A stretch of DNA of 44,106 nucleotides from Spirogloea muscicola (Eukaryota; Streptophyta; Zygnematophyceae; Spirogloeales; Spirogloeaceae), in NCBI GenBank assembly GCA_009602725.1, contig WELB01000031.1:327331-371436 (forward strand), given 5' to 3'. Numbering within the stretch: the first letter of the stretch is position 1; every line of letters starts with the position of its first letter. Shown in pieces: positions 16,291 through 27,688 of this stretch. Position numbers and translations under genes: made by a program. The notes beneath the pieces were generated by a model. That model was not told where the DNA came from. It saw nothing but the letters and a program-made list of their open reading frames with translations, and searched no databases.

Positions 16291-16311
16291 CCCTAAACCC
16301 TAAACCCTAAA
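16291..16311. repeat. Telomere-type (CCCTAAA)3 tract
   Basis: Three perfect tandem CCCTAAA units lie between two copies of the dispersed repeat. This supports a plant-type telomere sequence for the organism; its position inside a chromosome arm next to repeats suggests an old break-repair or insertion event. Confidence 0.9.
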
Positions 16312-16319
16312 AGCCTATT

Positions 16320-16490
16320 GACGATAGTGGCTGGAAAACGCCAGCCCAGAAAAGAATGACCGAAGGACGAGAAGGGGCCAGGGTAAGAAAAACAAGCACA
16401 AAGAGAAACTAAGCAGCTACGAAGAAAAGCGCGGCCGAATTGACTGGTGGGCTACGAAGCACTCAGTAACCCCTGCTAAGCAGCCTCAGG
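16320..16490. repeat. Dispersed repeat, hairpin-containing copy 2
   Basis: Shares blocks in the same order with 16620-16770: GGCTG..GCCAGCCC hairpin, AAAAGAATGA, GGGGCCAGGG, AAGAAAAACAAGCAC, AGCAGCTACGAA, and ACTCAGTAACCC followed by TGCTAAGCAGCC. The two copies are direct repeats about 300 bp apart and differ by many substitutions and a short insertion, so the duplication is not recent. Confidence 0.75.
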
Positions 16491-16564
16491 ACAGAGAAAC
16501 TGGGACAGAGAGAAGATGACAAGTCTAGCGAGGACCATGTAGGATAACCACTTGATAACCTCTA

Positions 16565-16770
16565 GTTGGTAAGGAAGTGGCTCTCCCAATGGGCCAAAAA
16601 CTAAAAGGGCTCGCCCATTGAGGATAGGGGCTGAAAAAGCCAGCCCGAAAAAGAATGAACAAAGTACGAGAACGGGGCCAGGGGAAGCGCTAAGAAAAAC
16701 AAGCACACAACGAAACAAAAGCAGCTACGAACCACTCAGTAACCCTGCTAAGCAGCCGCCGATCAGAGAT
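16565..16770. repeat. Dispersed repeat, hairpin-containing copy 3
   Basis: Carries the GAAGTGGCTCTCCCAATGGG block seen at 15862, the core GGCTGAAAAAGCCAGCCCG, and the AAGAAAAACAAGCACACAA and CACTCAGTAACCCTGCTAAG blocks seen in copy 2. It ends about 125 bp before the assembly gap, so more copies may be hidden there. Confidence 0.75.
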
Positions 16771-16895
16771 GCTAGGCTCCTGGAAGTGGGTCCCCTGGCC
16801 AAGGGCCTCAACTGGGTAGTGAAGTGGCCAAATGCAACGGAGGTTGGGGCACGGCCCGGCGCCGGTTGGGCAACTGTCACACGTGGGTGGGCGGG

Positions 16896-17421
16896 NNNNN
16901 NNNNNNNNNNNNNNNNNNNNNNNNNNNNNNNNNNNNNNNNNNNNNNNNNNNNNNNNNNNNNNNNNNNNNNNNNNNNNNNNNNNNNNNNNNNNNNNNNNNN
17001 NNNNNNNNNNNNNNNNNNNNNNNNNNNNNNNNNNNNNNNNNNNNNNNNNNNNNNNNNNNNNNNNNNNNNNNNNNNNNNNNNNNNNNNNNNNNNNNNNNNN
17101 NNNNNNNNNNNNNNNNNNNNNNNNNNNNNNNNNNNNNNNNNNNNNNNNNNNNNNNNNNNNNNNNNNNNNNNNNNNNNNNNNNNNNNNNNNNNNNNNNNNN
17201 NNNNNNNNNNNNNNNNNNNNNNNNNNNNNNNNNNNNNNNNNNNNNNNNNNNNNNNNNNNNNNNNNNNNNNNNNNNNNNNNNNNNNNNNNNNNNNNNNNNN
17301 NNNNNNNNNNNNNNNNNNNNNNNNNNNNNNNNNNNNNNNNNNNNNNNNNNNNNNNNNNNNNNNNNNNNNNNNNNNNNNNNNNNNNNNNNNNNNNNNNNNN
17401 NNNNNNNNNNNNNNNNNNNNN
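16896..17421. other. Assembly gap of 526 N
   Basis: An unresolved stretch between the dispersed repeats and a GA microsatellite. Open frames that read through it are artefacts. Confidence 1.
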
Positions 17422-17481
17422 AGAGGGAGAGAGAGGGAGAGAGAGAGAGAGAGGGAGGGAGAGAGGGAGAGAGAGAGAGAG

Positions 17482-17555
<74 letters not shown>

Positions 17556-17599
17556 AGAGAGAGAGAGAGAGGGAGAGAGGGAGAGAGGGAGGGGGAGGT
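17422..17599. repeat. (GA)n microsatellite next to gap
   Basis: A nearly pure GA/GGA purine tract of about 175 bp abutting the gap. Its length and purity explain the failed assembly; the true repeat is probably longer. Translations of it (RERERE or SLSLSL) are not genes. Confidence 0.95.
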
Positions 17600-18102
17600 A
17601 GCGCCCTGCTGACGTCCAGGGCGGGGGGAAGGTGGCGAAGGCGAGCCGACGAGGGAGGGGGGGGGGGGGATGGCCTCTCAGCCTCCCTCCCTCTGCCCCA
17701 CCGGGCGCTTCTTGGCCGAGGCCCCCTCCCTCCTCCCCTGCTGCTCCCTCCTCGCCCGCCGCCTTGCCCAACGCCTTCCCAATCTCGCAAACCTACAAGC
17801 CCTCGCTCCTCGTTCCGCGACGACATTAGACCATGGCGCGGTGGACGTGGGCCGCCGCCGGCCCGTGACCCACAATCCGGGCGACCCGACCGCAGCGAGC
17901 ACGTCGCTGAGCAGCTCGGCCGCCGCTGCGCTTCTGGGCGCCGCTCTTGAACGCTGATACAGAAGCGGCCTGCCGTTCGGCATGACGGCCCGAGTTCCAC
18001 ATTTGCCAAGCGGCCGGCCGGAGGCCCGCAGCTGATGGTGCAGCCAGTCGTACCGGACTGACGAGCTGCTCCGCGCACCTCCGGCTCCGCGTGGCCCGAC
18101 TA
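17600..18102. promoter_or_regulatory. GC-rich region upstream of the 18.1-kb gene
   Basis: About 500 bp of GC-rich sequence between the microsatellite and the ATG at 18103, the likely promoter and leader region of the plus-strand gene. It includes a G9 run near 17660. No defined element can be assigned. Confidence 0.35.
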
Positions 18103-19519
18103 TGTCGTGCGGCCACCACAGCTCCTGGGGCCCATACGATGCCCTTGGTCTCGCCGGCGGCTGCCTCCTCGCCGCGCCGCTGCTCGTGCAGGCCCTGTCG
18201 GCGTTCCGAGCTGACGCCCTCCTCCCCGAGTCCTACCTCGTGTAAGCAACCCCACTCACGGCTCGTGCACTTAGCAAGCCATGTCAGCCATCACAGACAT
18301 GCCCGGCTGCAACCCACTTGCACTACCTGGCCTCTGCGTGGCACCTCGGCAGCCTTTCCGCAGCCTACAGCTTCACATTTCTCGGCCACTGATGCGACTC
18401 CAAGCCTTTGCAGCTTGCGGTAGCTCTGGAAATGGATTGGTAGCCACGGCGGTTGCTTGACTTCGTTATTGCAGCTTATCTCGAAGATGGAAATACTTCG
18501 TGGGTCGACACCAGGTTGATGATGGAGTCTCGGTCGATGCTTCTGTTCTCGTGCAGGCAGGCCTTGTACCTGGGTGGCCACGCGATCGTGATCGTGTACG
18601 CCGCCCGCTTCAAGCTCTGGCCGCTTTTCATTCCGCAGGTGTGCACTTTGCATCCAATCCGCGCTGACGATGAGCTTGCAGAATGGCAAACCTGATGATG
18701 CAGAGTCATGCGCGCGGTCAGGTCCAGCACAGTATGACCAGCCATATGAAGTTGCAGAAGTGCGTCATGCCTTACCTCTGGCCACCTTAGACCAACACCA
18801 GCGTCTGATCACATAGTGACCCAATCTTTACGAGCAATCTCGATGACAGATCAGGACACGTCTCGCGCATGCATGCTTGCCTTATGGCGGAGGCAAAGGG
18901 TAGTCGCCTCAGACAGCTGAGGCAGTGCAGGTGGGTAAGGACACGCGTGCTCTTCTTCCACCGTGCTGACTCGGGAAGACAGGCTGGTGTTCGTCATATT
19001 GTGCAGTTGATCTGCCTCGTTGCGGTGCTGCTGTTGACGCTCATGAAGCTCTCATTCGACGTCCGCACGTGCTTTCTGATGGCGGCGGCGGCCACGGAGC
19101 AAGATACATTGGCAAGGGCGGAGGCTGCAACAGGTGCGGGCTGCGGCGGTCAGGAGATGGAGGCTGGCGGCGGCAACGGCGGCAGCCGCCCGTTCCGCAT
19201 GTTCTACGAGTTCGAGGCGTCCCTCCACCGGCGCGCCGCTCTGGGCCTGCTCCTGCGCGAGGAGGCGTCGGCGCGCTTCCAGCCCCGAGTGCGCCCCCAG
19301 GCGTCGCCGTACAGCACGCGGCACCAGTCCCTGGATGAGTCCTCCAAAAGCTCCACCATTGCCGCTGCCAGCCCCGCCAGTGGGGAACACGCGGCCGGCT
19401 TCTCTGGCTTCAGAGACGATGCTGGCCTGCAGCCTTTGTCGGAGGCACAGCAGCCGGCCGCTGAAGCCACAACGCCGCCGGAAAGGGAATGCGCCCTGGT
19501 TCCAATAACCCTGACTTGA
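18103..19519 (+). CDS. Putative small multi-pass membrane protein, family not recognised
   Basis: The first exon (18103 to about 18239) starts with an ATG and encodes a soluble start followed by a hydrophobic helix (LGLAGGCLLAAPLLVQAL), ending at a consensus GTAAGC donor. A later exon (about 18557-18638) encodes YLGGHAIVIVYAARFK and ends at CAG|GTGTGC. The last exon (from about 19007 or 18983 to the TGA at 19517-19519) adds LICLVAVLLLTLMKLSFDV and a long polar, Ala/Gly/Ser-rich tail of about 145 residues. At least three transmembrane helices are therefore likely. The exon or exons between 18240 and 18556 could not be fixed: candidate frames (for example SAWHLGSLSAAYSF near 18330) fail the phase test. 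I do not recognise the family and assign no function. Confidence 0.45.
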
Positions 19520-20953
19520 GCCAACCTCGCCAGGCCGGTGGCGTGAGCAGGCCAGGGGCCTGGGGCTTGTATCACGTCGCAGCATGCGACCCCAGCGAGC
19601 TACCGGCAGCCAGCCTCCTTCATGAAGACCATAGCTTGGGCATTGGCAATTGGGCTCCCTCTAGTTGATGTAGCTAAGCAAATTGCTTTCAGTAAGACTT
19701 CAAGGCGTCAAGATGGAGGGCAGACTTGTGGTCCACACATACTCCTATTCAAAAGGACATTGACATCCTCGCATGTGAGAATGCGTACTTCTCTGACAGC
19801 CTCGCTGCCCCCTTACTGGCAGTAGTGAAAGTAGTGGAGAATTTACATACTTCTTGTAGATTCTCCTCAACCTTACCAAATTTTGTCATACATACTTCCG
19901 AGTCTAAAGTTGAAATTTGGCTGCGAGGTTCTGGCAGGATGCTAGTACCTGAAGTGACCAAGCCCGCACATTACTTCTAACCACTGCGCCTGTCCTGGCG
20001 ACAAGACATCCGCATGCTGCTAGGAGGATGAATGTGAATGTTTCCACATCATGGAGGACCAATCTGGTGCACAGTCTGCCTGTTGACGTGGTTCACATGC
20101 ACGACCTATGAAGCATAGCATGAGGGAGGTGCAAGGGGTCGAGGTCTTCGGGCTACCAGTAATCTCTGAAAGAGACAATGCTGGTGGGAAGGTAAAATGG
20201 GAAGATAAAATATTTATCAAGAGTCAAAGTGCCAACCGCAATCACCGAATTTCTGGGGACAATAGCTGCGAGAGGCCTTACTCGAGCCACTTTAAGACTG
20301 GCCAGAAGGATCTGGCCCAGGGAGACGCATGACTTACTCTCTTTCATCTGGGATAGGCTGGACATTTGCTGATGCTTATAGTCACCAGGTGTGCACACAG
20401 CGCATCCTGCACTTTCAGGATTGTCCTCCGCAGGCCCTGTGCCTGGACAAGCCACTAAAGGTTCAGACATCCACTCCATTCGTTACTTGCAAGTGATGTG
20501 GGCGCCGTGCTGCAATAGTCTCCGAAAGCCTTCATAACTAGTGCTTGTACAAGTGACTTGGCGTTGTTACTGTCACGCTATGGAGGTCCAAAGCCACACT
20601 GCCACTCAGCAGAATTAGGAGGTAGGACGTCTATAACATGACATGCCACCTCAAGTGTCAGACCTAGGCACTCTTCCGGTCGATATTGGGCATAGTAGGA
20701 GCTCACGTCAGAAGACGATTTCACTTATTCACAGGTGCTTGTCAGAGGAATTACCTGGGCAGCAAGCGCCTCCCTCTCATTCTCGATCTGCATGCGCTGG
20801 CCTCTGATCGCAGCCCCCTGCCAGTCACAACCAGAAAGCCTCTAGGCTCCACATCACTCGTCTGTGTCAACAAGACGTTGTTCCTTCCTTTTCAAAGGAA
20901 TGGAGACGGAGCAGCCACACAAATAGCATGATGGCTGCTGACGAGAGAACGTC
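19520..20953. other. Intergenic region, no gene seen
   Basis: About 1.4 kb with only short open frames of unremarkable composition, no codon-like periodicity that I can see, and no recognisable RNA gene or repeat. Part may be the 3' untranslated region of the upstream gene. Confidence 0.5.
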
Positions 20954-21370
20954 CTATGGGATCGCTTCCCGGTGCCAAGCCTCGGACAACTGATGGCCCG
21001 CAAGAGCGAGGAGACCCAAGAGGCCGGCCACCACCTGCCGCCGGAAGAGGGCCTCTTCCTGCGCCCACCGCGACTCGGCGCTACGCAGCCGCTCGTCCAC
21101 CGTGGGCTCGCAGGCGGCGAGCCGCCGCCGCCGCTGCAGCGCCGCCGCCGTCTCGGTCTCCACGGCCGCATTCGTCGCCGACGCGAGCGCCGAACGCCGA
21201 GGACCTTGCAGCCGCTGCAACGAGCCCACGAAAACCCATTGGGAGCTCGCTGACCACAAGCTCGGGCCTCTGGTCGGCCTCCAGAGAGGCGCCACAATGC
21301 CGGCGCTCTCGCGTTGCGCCGCCCCCGCAGCACCAGCAACGGCGAGTCCTTCCCCATACATAAGTACCAC
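20954..21370 (-). CDS. Hypothetical 138-aa protein with C-terminal hydrophobic segment
   Basis: An ATG-started open frame with a GC-rich, Arg/Ala-rich body and a C-terminal stretch (FRRQVVAGLLGLLALAGHQL) that could be a single membrane anchor, followed by a short charged end. The upstream side is a CpG-rich block (21540-21700) as expected of a promoter. The frame may also be a by-product of high GC content, since sizable frames overlap it on the other strand. No family is recognised. Confidence 0.3.
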   Translation of the reverse strand: MVLMYGEGLAVAGAAGAAQRESAGIVAPLWRPTRGPSLWSASSQWVFVGSLQRLQGPRRSALASATNAAVETETAAALQRRRRLAACEPTVDERLRSAESRWAQEEALFRRQVVAGLLGLLALAGHQLSEAWHREAIP

Positions 21371-22689
21371 TGCTGTCTCCCACTACAGGGATTGCACTAG
21401 CGAAAGTAGTGCGTTAGCGCTTTTCTGGCCCATCCAATGTGTTAATCCCTTTTGTTAATCTGGCTTCTCACAGCCATTGCCTTACATTGCTTCACTGATT
21501 CTTCAGCACTTACAGTAGCTCCGCAAGACTCATGTGCGAATGCGCAGCGCAGCGCAGAGAGCGCGGGGAGGACAGGCGGAGGCTCACCGCGCGCGCGGGC
21601 GCTCTCCGCCACGCTGCCGCGGCGGCGCCGCCGGAGCCGCCGCCGCTCTGCCCGGCCGCCGCCGCCGCCGCCGCCGCCGCGGGCGCCGCGGTTGTAGGTG
21701 GGGGGCGCTTGAGCTGCTTTTTTGTGGCGCCAAATAGCTCCGGCGGTTTCGCGCCAAAATGCGGTGCGCTGACTCTGAGTCCCGCGGATCCCGGAAGAAG
21801 ACTCTCCCAGTGAAGGGTGATGGCTGTGATTGGCCAGCAGAGAAGCGCTGATAGAAATAGCTCTTTCCAACATAAATATATATATATATGTAAGCAAGCA
21901 GTGGCTTTGAAAGGCCAGCCCAAAGGAATGTTCACAGCGACTCAAGTGGGCACTGGGTGCTCAGTATCCGGGAGCTCCGGCTCTGGACGGCGGCGGCTGT
22001 GGATGCCCAGCTCCCGGGAGGAGCACAAGTGCACACCTGCCCGAGGGACCAGCTTCATCGAGACGAGGCGATGGACAGTGAAGGCCGGCCCGGATGCCTT
22101 AACGAGGTCCAGGGGAAACCACTGAAGAGCACCGGTAAGCTCTGGTTAGCAGTAGCAAGTGAGAATGACAGGCAGCCAGACGAGTGCCGCCCCGCCGACA
22201 TCCTGAGGCGCCAGCCAAGGCAAAGCCAGAAGAAGCGCAAGCTTCTCCAGGACGGGCTAATGGCAGTGAGCAGCCAGCCCGACAAGGCAGCTCGAAGTCT
22301 GTCCTAGCTGGACAGCGCCAGCAGAGGAGGCCGGCGCAGCAGACTGATTGTTGCTCATTTTCAGGTTAAGCCTCAGAATCGGATACGGGCAGAGGATGTG
22401 CTAGCATGACGAAATTGGAGGCAGAAATTTTAACTCAACAAGTAGCTGGAAGTGCAAGGGGCTGTGAGGTGTTCACAGGCTGATGCTGATGTGCACCCTA
22501 AAGTGGCTGCCAGCGGAAGCTGCTAGAAATAGCTGCAGAAAGTGACGTCCTACTGTCTTGATTTCAGGCGCCCGTTTCGTGGACAAGCTGGATCGAGAGT
22601 CTAAATATACAGCACAGTCTGTTCAAGGGTCCAAGAGTGCCCTTGCAAGGGCTAACCAGGAATCAAGCCTAAGTGCTACATCCCCTGCA
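21371..22689. promoter_or_regulatory. GC-rich block, TA tract and repeat core, no firm gene
   Basis: A CpG-rich block with GCC/GCG runs (about 21540-21700) is followed by a (TA)8-like tract (21875-21889) and a copy of the short hairpin repeat core (21899-21930). A plus-strand open frame at 21957-22307 is not protein-like enough to call. The last part should hold the 3' untranslated region of the minus-strand RecA gene. Confidence 0.4.
21899..21930. repeat. Short hairpin repeat core, isolated copy
   Basis: AGTGGCTTTGAAAGGCCAGC followed by CCAAAGGAATG matches the core of the repeats at 15.9-16.7 kb and those at 34.4 and 36.57 kb. Confidence 0.6.
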
Positions 22690-25600
22690 CTAATGTGGTA
22701 CATTCTCGCTTGCCAGAAGCTCCTCAGCATCCTCCGCAAACATGTCATCATCGTCTTCGTCCTCAACCTTTTCGAATATTGTAGACCCATTGCCGGCCAC
22801 AGAGCCATTTGACAAGCTTCTTCCAATCACTGTTGTCAGCTTCAACTCCGCTTCCTGGCTAGCAAGCTTCTCCTTTATTATCTGCGCTTCAGTCCAGAAC
22901 GCAATTAATTCAGTGCAATGCCTAACAACCACCTTTCCAGCATTGGGCAGCCGACGACTGCCCTGCTGCATCAAAGGACTTTATGATCAAACACTTGCCT
23001 TCTCCAACTGGTCCGCTAAATCAGGATTCTCCCTCAGATAAGCCAGCACCTTCTCGCGGCCCTGACCAAGCCTGTGGGGCACCAACATTTAGATCAACCC
23101 CTGCTTTCAGTTGTGGAGACTCACGTGGACAACCCTAACAAATGGCTTTGATGATATAACCTCGCCAAGGAAAGTCATATTTCAGAACAAAATTTAAAGA
23201 TGTCTCAAGATTGCAAAAAGTCACCACACAAACCACCCCTGTTGAGATAAGTAGATGACAAAGTCAGAGTCTGTATGTACCTGGTGTCACCATAACTGTA
23301 CCAGGCACCCTTCTTTGAGATGACCTCTGCGCTCTCAGCACAATCCACTAGGCAATTCTGCACAAAATCATGGCAAGTCGTACCAACTGATTGACTGACT
23401 GACCAGATGTATGAGACAGTGACACGTACATTGCCTGCAGAAGTCGAGGTCATGTGCACAAAATTACATGAGACAAGACTGGCTGTCAGCAAGCTGACAT
23501 ACACTCACCAGCCGAGGAATTCCCTCTCCGAATATTATGTCAAATTCCAGAATTCTGGCTGGTCGACCAACCTGCACATCAGAGTCGGCCACAAACTTTA
23601 GCTGGGACAGTAGTAACATATCAATGGTCCGGCGGGCGGCTGCTTGTACTATTACAAGAGTGCAAACCACTCTGACTCTCTCTTGAGGGGTGACTTCCAA
23701 AAGAGACTCAGAAGCTGCCAGGTCATGTTAGCAAGTTCATCATCTGGAAAGTACAGCTTAAGCACTACTTTATGCAAAAGCCTCCCTGGTAAATATTCCT
23801 GAGCTCTTACCACTATCCATGATGTGTTCTTATTAGATAGGAGAAATCTTATTGAAGGTATCTAGAATGACTAATGCAAATCAATATACCTTGCTTTTCT
23901 TGATCTGGACTTTGGCCCGTATACCAATGTCCTCATCCTTTGGCTGCAGATACAAACAGACATCCACATGCAAGAAAAGTAAATGCTGGCATCATTGGGG
24001 CAAAAAAGCCGTCAAGATAACAAGGAGCACCTTGAGATTGTCAGTTCCTGTTGGCAACCACCCAATCACAAAGATGCAGCAACTTCACCAAGGAATGCCT
24101 TACCCCTTTTATCTTCTGGCCAATAGCTTTTATCTCCATGCGCAGGGACGCGTAGTATTTGAGAGCAACCCCACCACTCGTTGTCTCTGGATTCCCATAA
24201 GCTGCAATCTAACTTTTTCACATGCTCCCCTGTGAGGAGTGTGGGTGATGACCCAAAAGCAAGATACTTGCCATCATGCCAGGTGGACCCCACTATCTCT
24301 GATGGACAACTGCTGCCACTAAGCCGCCCACTTAGTCCACTCTGACAAGCTTGGCTGCTGGATTGAGCTAGTAGAGCAATCACATCCTACAATGAGAAGG
24401 CGTAAGATCTACTTGCTCACAATGACTCCAGTAACTTTGTTCAATGACATCAGCAGGTAAGGCAACAGAAATGCCACTGACGCCTCATTAAGCATTCCTA
24501 CTACCATTGATATATGCGTGGTACCTTGTATCTCATCTGGTTGATGAAGATGATTGTGCAATTAGACTTGGACGCATTTGCAGATAACTTGCGAAGAGCC
24601 TGACTCATCATCCGGGCTTGCGTCCCCACTTGTATCATACCAATATCGCCCTGACATGCCAACACAATCGCTACTAGAATGATATCTGCACTTACTAGTG
24701 GCGTAACCCATCCACTGAGGGCACGGACACACGCAGTGACCTTGGATAGAACCATCTATACTGTTGATATCTCCCCAATACTTGCTGATGTAAGATCCAG
24801 AGGAAAATATAGAGGAAGAAAAAATACCTCAATCTCTGATCTGGGAGTCAATGCCGAGACTGAGTCAACAACAACCAGGTCAATGGCCCCAGACCGCATC
24901 ATCTTGTCAACAACTGCCAAAGCAAAAACATGAGAATAGAACGTTATTCAATGATCCTGATTATGATCTCCTTCCTTTCCGGCTTATGTCTGATGACTTG
25001 CTACAAAGCGAGTCAAAACGGAGAGGCTCACTTTCAAGCCCCATCTCCCCATTGTCGGGCTGACACAAGACAAGATTGTTGATGTCCACCCCCAGCCTCG
25101 CGGAATATGCAGCATCAAAGGCATGCTCTGCATCAAGTAGCACAGCATTACCACCCCCCTTCTGCACACCATTTGCCAAAAGCATACATGTCATTATCAA
25201 GATCCAGATACACGGTAGTACTCCTGCTGTAGGCACCTTAACTGGCACAAGCAATCCCACATGTGATCTCTTACTTGCAATTGCAAGCAATCAATGGTGT
25301 CAACGCCAGAAGTAACATGCAATTTGCCACCTAGAATATACCTGAATTTCTGCGACAGCAACCATGGCAAGAGTCGTCTTTCCACTGCTCTCTGGCCCGT
25401 AAATCTGCAGGTACAGGGCTTGAGAGTGTATCTGAAGTGTCCAAGGTGGAGTGTGCAGAGAGTGCGTGCAACAAATACTACCCCAAATTATTAAAGCATC
25501 TCATTCAACCCAAACAGCAACCAACTTGATGAGGGGATAAGGGGAGATAAGGTAATATTAACAGGATGATGGTAATTCCAGCATGTCAGGCATGAGTTAC

Positions 25601-26590
25601 TAACCTCCACTATTCGCCCCTTGGGAAGGCCACCATCAAGGGCAATGTCCAATGGCAGAACGCCACTTGAAAATTTCTCTCTGCAGTCAGACAATATTGG
25701 ATCCTAGTCACTATGCATCGATGTCCACAATTGAACATCAATCAAGCATGATGAACAACAGTCTATTAGCTACTGGGCAGGTCATCAACTGCCTCATCAA
25801 AATATTTCTTTAATGATAAGCACGAGGACTGCATGACTGACTAGCTAGGAATGATTCAGAATCTGCCAAGTGGTTAAAAGTCCTCTCTATCCAAAGGGCA
25901 GCCAAAACTGGCACTGGCTTACACAGTTGGAACATCACCGCCAAGTCGTGAGATGCTCCCCTTGCCAAAAGTACGATTGATGTCCGACATCGCTGCCTCC
26001 AGGGCAGCTTGCTGCAAGGCAAAGCCCTACTTAAGTTTCCGGCATTTTGCTTTTACACACGCTGACTGAGTACAACAACCAACCATCTTTGACTGCTCAT
26101 TGTAATGTACTTGAGTTTGTCCAAGCAGGCACAGGCTGTTACCAGCCTTCTGTCCTGACTATAGAAGCAAAGGATTGACTTCATCTCCAACTGTATGTCA
26201 GCTAAATGACAACCAGACTCCAATCCCTGCTTTGCGAGCAGCCACATCAAGTATGAGCTACCTGCACAGTCCACCTTACAGAACATCAATGACCACATGT
26301 CGTCCATTCAATGTACCTTCTCCTGCTGCCTTCTATCTGCATCGGTGTGCTCCTCGCCGTTGATGAGCGTCCGCAGCGAGCCCCGCTTGGCCGCCATGAC
26401 CTTGGTCTTCAGCGTCCGCCTCAGCTCGTGGCTCTCGGCGAGGACGTCGGCGTCCAGGCGGAGCCCGGCGTGGTACTGGCTGCTGGAGGCCGCGAGGTGG
26501 CGCGGGCCCGGGACAGGGCAGGCGAAGGCCCGCTGCCTCCCATGCAGGCAGGTGCAGCCGTGGTGCGCATCTTGCGCCAGCAACGACGAC
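22690..26590 (-). CDS. recA: Organelle-type RecA recombinase, 5' exon unresolved
   Basis: Predicted exons, 5' to 3' on the minus strand: 26317-26590, 25923-26011, 25605-25680, 25342-25404, 25032-25161, 24828-24913, 24525-24650, 24104-24208, 23890-23943, 23509-23571, 23281-23357, 22999-23071, 22690-22881; all phases match. Bacterial-type RecA motifs appear in order: [18 protein letters not shown], Walker [19 protein letters not shown], Walker [38 protein letters not shown], then loop-2 sequence [20 protein letters not shown], and [16 protein letters not shown]. It drives homologous strand exchange of organelle DNA in plants. The C-terminus is strongly acidic ([17 protein letters not shown]), as in bacterial RecA. 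The loop-2 region looks one residue shorter than E. coli RecA (KIAAYGNPE versus KIGVMFGNPE). The intron 22882-22998 has a GC donor (AAG|GCAAGT). The N-terminal exon before 26590 should supply a transit peptide; an Arg/Ala-rich frame with an ATG at 26966 is a candidate but its phase does not join cleanly. Confidence 0.93.
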
Positions 26591-27688
26591 CTGCACCACG
26601 GCAGACTGACGCTCCTCTTAACGGAAGAACCATCATGTAAACCAATGGCGCCACGACGAGGAGCACCGTGACGAGACAGGCGTCACCGCAGAACTGCCGG
26701 AACGCCGCGGAAATGCTGGACCAGCTGACAGGTTCGGCGGCCGTGCCGGAGGCGCACACCTGCCGCCGCGAAAGCCGGCGGGAGCGGCGGCGCCCTGCAT
26801 GGCGCGGCCTGGGAAGAGGCGAGGCCAGTGCAGGCGGGGGCCGCCGCCGCCGCCGCCGCCAAGGCCGCCGCCGCCGTCCTCCTCCGTGCTGCGCGCGCCT
26901 TTGAGGTTGCTGTGCGGCCACTCGCAGCCACGAGCTCGGTGCAGCCAGCTGGCCTGGCCTCCACATACAGATGGCGGCGCCGATGAAAAGCCCCCGTACC
27001 CTTGGTCTCTACCTCTGTCAGGCGTTCCCTTCGGCGTGCCTTCTGAGCTTGTGAGTTGGCCTGCTAGCTGCGATGCTACATCACTGTGAGTTGCTGCTAA
27101 TATGACAGGCGCGTGCTCCTCGAGCGGAGTGCTGCTTCTGTGCGCCCGGCGCCTTGAGTGTCGAGAGCAGCGAGCTTCAACGACTGACTCACTGATTGTT
27201 ATCATGCATGCCTCATGTATGTGTGCACCGGTGCAGGGTGGTGTGCATCTTCCTGAACGGCGCTTCTATCAGCAGCCATATCTGCAAGCCCAAGCAGCCA
27301 CTCAAGGTCAACGTCACAGAGTAGGACATCCTCTCCTTCACATCCTGCACGCTCTTGTCTATCATGACTCAATCTGTTAGTGATCCAACGGCACTGAGAC
27401 TCCTTGGTCCTGAGCCTCCAAGCCTGAGGCCCTTGGTCGTGGATGGGCACTTACAGTGGCCTGCTCATAAGCAGTGGTGTGCGTTGATAGCTGCTCATCA
27501 AACCCAGCACCTCCACCTTCACCCACATGTCAAACTTTTGATAAATTAGCAATAAGTAGGATTGAAAGAGCAATGCCAGTGCCCTGCTGGTAGCCAACAC
27601 TTGCAGAGAAGAAGCTAGAGGTGATTGCTTGCTACGAAGTAGGCGAAATGCTGCGGATGCTGGCTCATCAATAGTGTACCAATGCTAG
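26591..27688. promoter_or_regulatory. Divergent promoter region of recA and the CBS-PB1 gene
   Basis: The recA gene runs left and the CBS-PB1 gene runs right, so both promoters and the unresolved recA first exon fall here. The 26640-26970 part is GC-rich and encodes an Arg-rich, acid-poor peptide on the minus strand (ATG at 26966), as expected of an organelle transit peptide. A small plus-strand frame ending at about 27331 (VVCIFLNGASISSHICKPK) follows a splice-acceptor-like sequence but could not be tied to a gene. Confidence 0.45.

Noticed and set aside
16618-18078. Long open frames across the N gap on both strands
   Set aside because: They exist only because N codons are not stops and the GA tract translates as RE or SL repeats.
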